Shown here in pieces: positions 31,037 to 32,966 of a stretch of 32,966 bases of DNA. Position 1 is the stretch's first letter. The number at the start of each line of letters is the position of its first letter. Source of the stretch: an uncultured Propionibacteriaceae bacterium (GTDB taxonomy: Bacteria > Actinomycetota > Actinomycetes > Propionibacteriales > Propionibacteriaceae); the NCBI GenBank assembly GCA_936924635.1, contig CAKZHP010000141.1, positions 1 to 32,966 of the forward strand. The letters run 5' to 3'. The translations under genes and the position numbers were made by a program. A model generated the notes under the pieces. It did no database searches. It was given only the letters and a program-made list of their open reading frames with translations, and was not told the origin of the DNA.

Positions 31037-32418
31037 TGGCCGGCATCACCACCTGGCTGGACGAGGCACTGGCCGCCAGCACCGCCGACGAGTGCGTCGT
31101 GATCCTGCACGACGTCACCGAGGCCAACCTGCGCTGGGCCATCAACACGGGCACCACGAACGGCCAGATGCACAGCAGGACCGCTTCGGTGGTGTCGATC
31201 TCCCGCCGCGACGGCGCGGGGCACGCGGGCGTCGTCTCCGGCCCGGTCGCGGGGGCCGACGACCTGGTACGGCTCGTGGCCGGCGCCGACTCCGCCGCGC
31301 TGGAGGCCCCGGCGAGCGACGACTCGGCGCCGCTGCCCGACCCGGTGGTGGACGCCGACTACGCGTCTGGGCCGGAGGGCACCTCCGTCGAGACCCTGGC
31401 CCCGTTCGCCGAGGGCCTCGGGCGGGCGCTGGCGGCGTCGCGCGAGGCCGGCACCGAGCTGTTCGGGTTCGCGGAGCACCAGGTCACCACCACCTGGCTG
31501 GCCACCTCGACCGGGGCCCGGCGGCGGCACGTGGACCGCACAGGTCGCGTCGAGATCAACGCCAAGCACGCCGACCGGATCGGGTCGGCCTGGGTGGGTC
31601 AGGCCACGGCCGACTTCAGCGACGTGGACGCGGACGCCCTGTTCGCCGAGGTGTGGCGCCGCCTGTCGTGGTGCGAGAACCGGGTCGAGCTGCCGGCCGG
31701 ACGGTACGAGACGATCCTCCCCCCGGGCGCCGTGGCCGACCTGGCGATCCTGGCGTACTGGAGCATGAGCGGCCGCGACGCCGAGCAGGGCCGCAACGTG
31801 TACGCCGGGCAGCAGCCCGGCACCACCCGCGTCGGGGAGGCGCTGTCGTCGCTCCCCCTCACCCTCTCCAGCGGGCCAGGCCGGCTGCAGGCGGCCCCGT
31901 TCGCCATCGTCGACGCGTCCGACCCCGGCCTCACCTCCGTGTTCGACAACGGTGCCGACGTGGCTGAGGTGGACTGGATCCGCGACGGGTTGCTCGCCTC
32001 CCTCGCCTACACCCGGGCCGGAGCGGAGCGCTCGGGCATCGCCGGGCTGCCGTTCCCCTCGGCGAACCTGACCCTGGACGCCGGGTCCGCCACGACGCTC
32101 GACGACATGGTGCGGGCCACCAAGCGGGGACTGCTGCTGACCTGTCTGTGGTACATCCGCGAGGTGGACGTCGAGTCGCTGCTGGTGACCGGCCTGACCC
32201 GCGACGGCGTGTACCTGGTGGAGGACGGGGAGATCGTCGGCATGGTGAACAACTTCCGGTTCAACGAGTCGCCCGTCGACCTGCTGCGGCGCGCCACAGA
32301 GGCCAGCCAGACCACCCGCACGCTGTGCCGCGAGTGGAACGACTGGTTCACGGTCACCTCCATGCCGGCTCTGCGGGTGCCCGACTTCAACATGTCCACG
32401 GTGTCGCAGGCGTACTGA
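31036..32418 (+). CDS. pmbA: TldE/PmbA family subunit
   Basis: A 460-residue partner of TldD. It has the family fold (N-terminal domain near 1-210; core with LPAGRYETILPPGAVADLAI, GSATTLDDMVRATKRGLLLT and DGEIVGMVNNFRFNESPVDL) but no HExxxH, as expected for the non-catalytic subunit. The ATG at 31036 shares one base with the tldD stop (TGATG) and has GGGAGG 6 nt upstream, so the two subunits are probably translated together. The C-terminal SMPALRVPDFNMSTVSQAY is a usual family ending. Confidence 0.92.
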   Translation: MAGITTWLDEALAASTADECVVILHDVTEANLRWAINTGTTNGQMHSRTASVVSISRRDGAGHAGVVSGPVAGADDLVRLVAGADSAALEAPASDDSAPLPDPVVDADYASGPEGTSVETLAPFAEGLGRALAASREAGTELFGFAEHQVTTTWLATSTGARRRHVDRTGRVEINAKHADRIGSAWVGQATADFSDVDADALFAEVWRRLSWCENRVELPAGRYETILPPGAVADLAILAYWSMSGRDAEQGRNVYAGQQPGTTRVGEALSSLPLTLSSGPGRLQAAPFAIVDASDPGLTSVFDNGADVAEVDWIRDGLLASLAYTRAGAERSGIAGLPFPSANLTLDAGSATTLDDMVRATKRGLLLTCLWYIREVDVESLLVTGLTRDGVYLVEDGEIVGMVNNFRFNESPVDLLRRATEASQTTRTLCREWNDWFTVTSMPALRVPDFNMSTVSQAY

Positions 32419-32461
32419 GCCCCGCCCGGCCAACGACGGTCGCGCGGGTCGCCCCGGCGGC

Positions 32462-32481
32462 CCGTGAGAGTTCTCTCACGG
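32462..32481. terminator. Perfect palindrome after pmbA
   Basis: CCGTGAGAG-TT-CTCTCACGG, 9-bp arms around TT, 43 bp after the pmbA stop. It may end the tldD-pmbA transcript or bind a regulator of the next gene. The two-base centre is tight for an RNA hairpin, which favours a protein site. The rest of 32419-32643 shows nothing else I can name. Confidence 0.4.
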
Positions 32482-32643
32482 CCTTGGCACGAGATCCGTT
32501 GGTGGCAAGGGAACGTGGCGCGCCGACGCGGTGGTGATCGGTGAGAGGGCTGTCATCTGCGGGAAGGCACGGCACCGTCGTCCCTACCGTCGTCGACGTC
32601 AGCAGCACCCGACCGGCGGGCGGCTGGCAGAGGGGCCCACCAC

Positions 32644-32966
32644 ATGCTTCAGCCACGCCTGGCGCGCACCGCCGGCCTCGTCGCGCTCGTCGCGGCGATG
32701 GCGGCGCCGCTGACGGCCGGCGCGGTGCACACCCCCGGCGCCGCCGGCCTGCCCCACACAGACGTCGTCGCCCTGCCGCAGCCGAGCCTCGGGCTCCCCT
32801 CCCTCGCGCAGTCACCCGCGCCGGTCGCGACCCTCCTGCCCACTGACGCGTCCACGCCGATCGCGCTGGAACCAGGCAGCGAGCCGTCCGTCGCAGCGTC
32901 GCCCTCGGCCACGTCCACCTCGGCCGCGACGCCGCGGACCACCACGGCCGCCCCCGCCGGCACTCC
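32644..32966 (+). CDS. Secreted protein, 5' part only
   Basis: The first 107 codons of a gene that runs off the right edge. Residues 1-27 look like a signal peptide: basic MLQPRLAR, hydrophobic core AGLVALVAAMAAPL, and a TAGA cleavage-like site. The rest is a low-complexity linker rich in Pro, Ala, Ser and Thr (SPSATSTSAATPRTTTAAPA), common in actinobacterial wall-associated enzymes before a catalytic domain. GAGGGG lies upstream of the ATG. The functional domain is outside the window, so no function is assigned. Confidence 0.75.
   Translation, partial: MLQPRLARTAGLVALVAAMAAPLTAGAVHTPGAAGLPHTDVVALPQPSLGLPSLAQSPAPVATLLPTDASTPIALEPGSEPSVAASPSATSTSAATPRTTTAAPAGT

Noticed and set aside
32482..32643. 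Possible c-di-AMP (ydaO-type) riboswitch before a wall-associated secreted gene
   Set aside because: The conserved core words of that riboswitch, including the GACAGCTAACCCGG-like segment, are absent.
1..32966. CRISPR arrays, tRNA or rRNA genes, IS elements, phage genes
   Set aside because: No regularly spaced repeats, cloverleaf with a T-loop motif, transposase motif or phage structural gene was recognised.

Overview
This window is from the chromosome of a high-GC actinobacterium (by eye about 70% GC, with GC-rich third codon positions). An actinobacterial-type truncated haemoglobin O, a DUF1707 protein, a short class I ketol-acid reductoisomerase and several apparently leaderless genes with TAGnnT -10 boxes all fit this. 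Propionibacteriales (Nocardioidaceae or Propionibacteriaceae) seems most likely, but that is inference. The content is mostly core metabolism. No prophage, CRISPR array, IS element, rRNA or tRNA was recognised.

Layout. (1) 1-2486, minus: two DUF1707 proteins (one cut by the window edge) behind citramalate synthase cimA. (2) 2771-6805, minus: nrdA-nrdB, a class I ribonucleotide reductase whose small subunit has the class Ic signature. Its leader carries a cobalamin riboswitch, and its promoter overlaps two NrdR-like boxes 32 bp apart. (3) 6809-12855: a frameshifted transporter remnant, then the L-lactate operon lldP-lutA-lutB-lutC (minus), divergent from a FadR-type GntR regulator, with a classical TGGTnnnACCA operator on the lldP start point. 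(4) 12875-15573: ilvE (minus) divergent from leuB-glbO (plus). (5) 15620-15714: a large REP-like palindrome between convergent operons. (6) 15770-21260, minus: livJ-livH-livM-livG-livF, a branched-chain amino-acid ABC importer. (7) 21470-21741: a VOC-family pseudogene. (8) 21797-25303, minus: ilvB-ilvN-ilvC behind a transcription attenuator with a 13-residue leader peptide containing Ile-Leu-Leu-Val. (9) 25387-29464, minus: a two-TM membrane protein behind a GTAGTA inverted repeat, a GT87 mannosyltransferase, a HIT protein, a D-2-hydroxyacid dehydrogenase and hisF. (10) 29531-32418, plus: tldD-tldE, divergent from hisF. (11) 32644-end: start of a secreted protein.

How it works together. cimA, ilvB, ilvN, ilvC, leuB and ilvE supply much of isoleucine, valine and leucine synthesis, and livJHMGF imports the same amino acids, so about half the window concerns branched-chain amino acids. 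cimA suggests that 2-oxobutyrate for isoleucine can be made from pyruvate and acetyl-CoA, and the lut operon feeds pyruvate from lactate. The most informative new reading is regulatory: the ilvB attenuator, the combined NrdR/B12 control of nrdAB, the LldR operator, four apparently leaderless promoters and a pair of related intergenic elements 23 kb apart.
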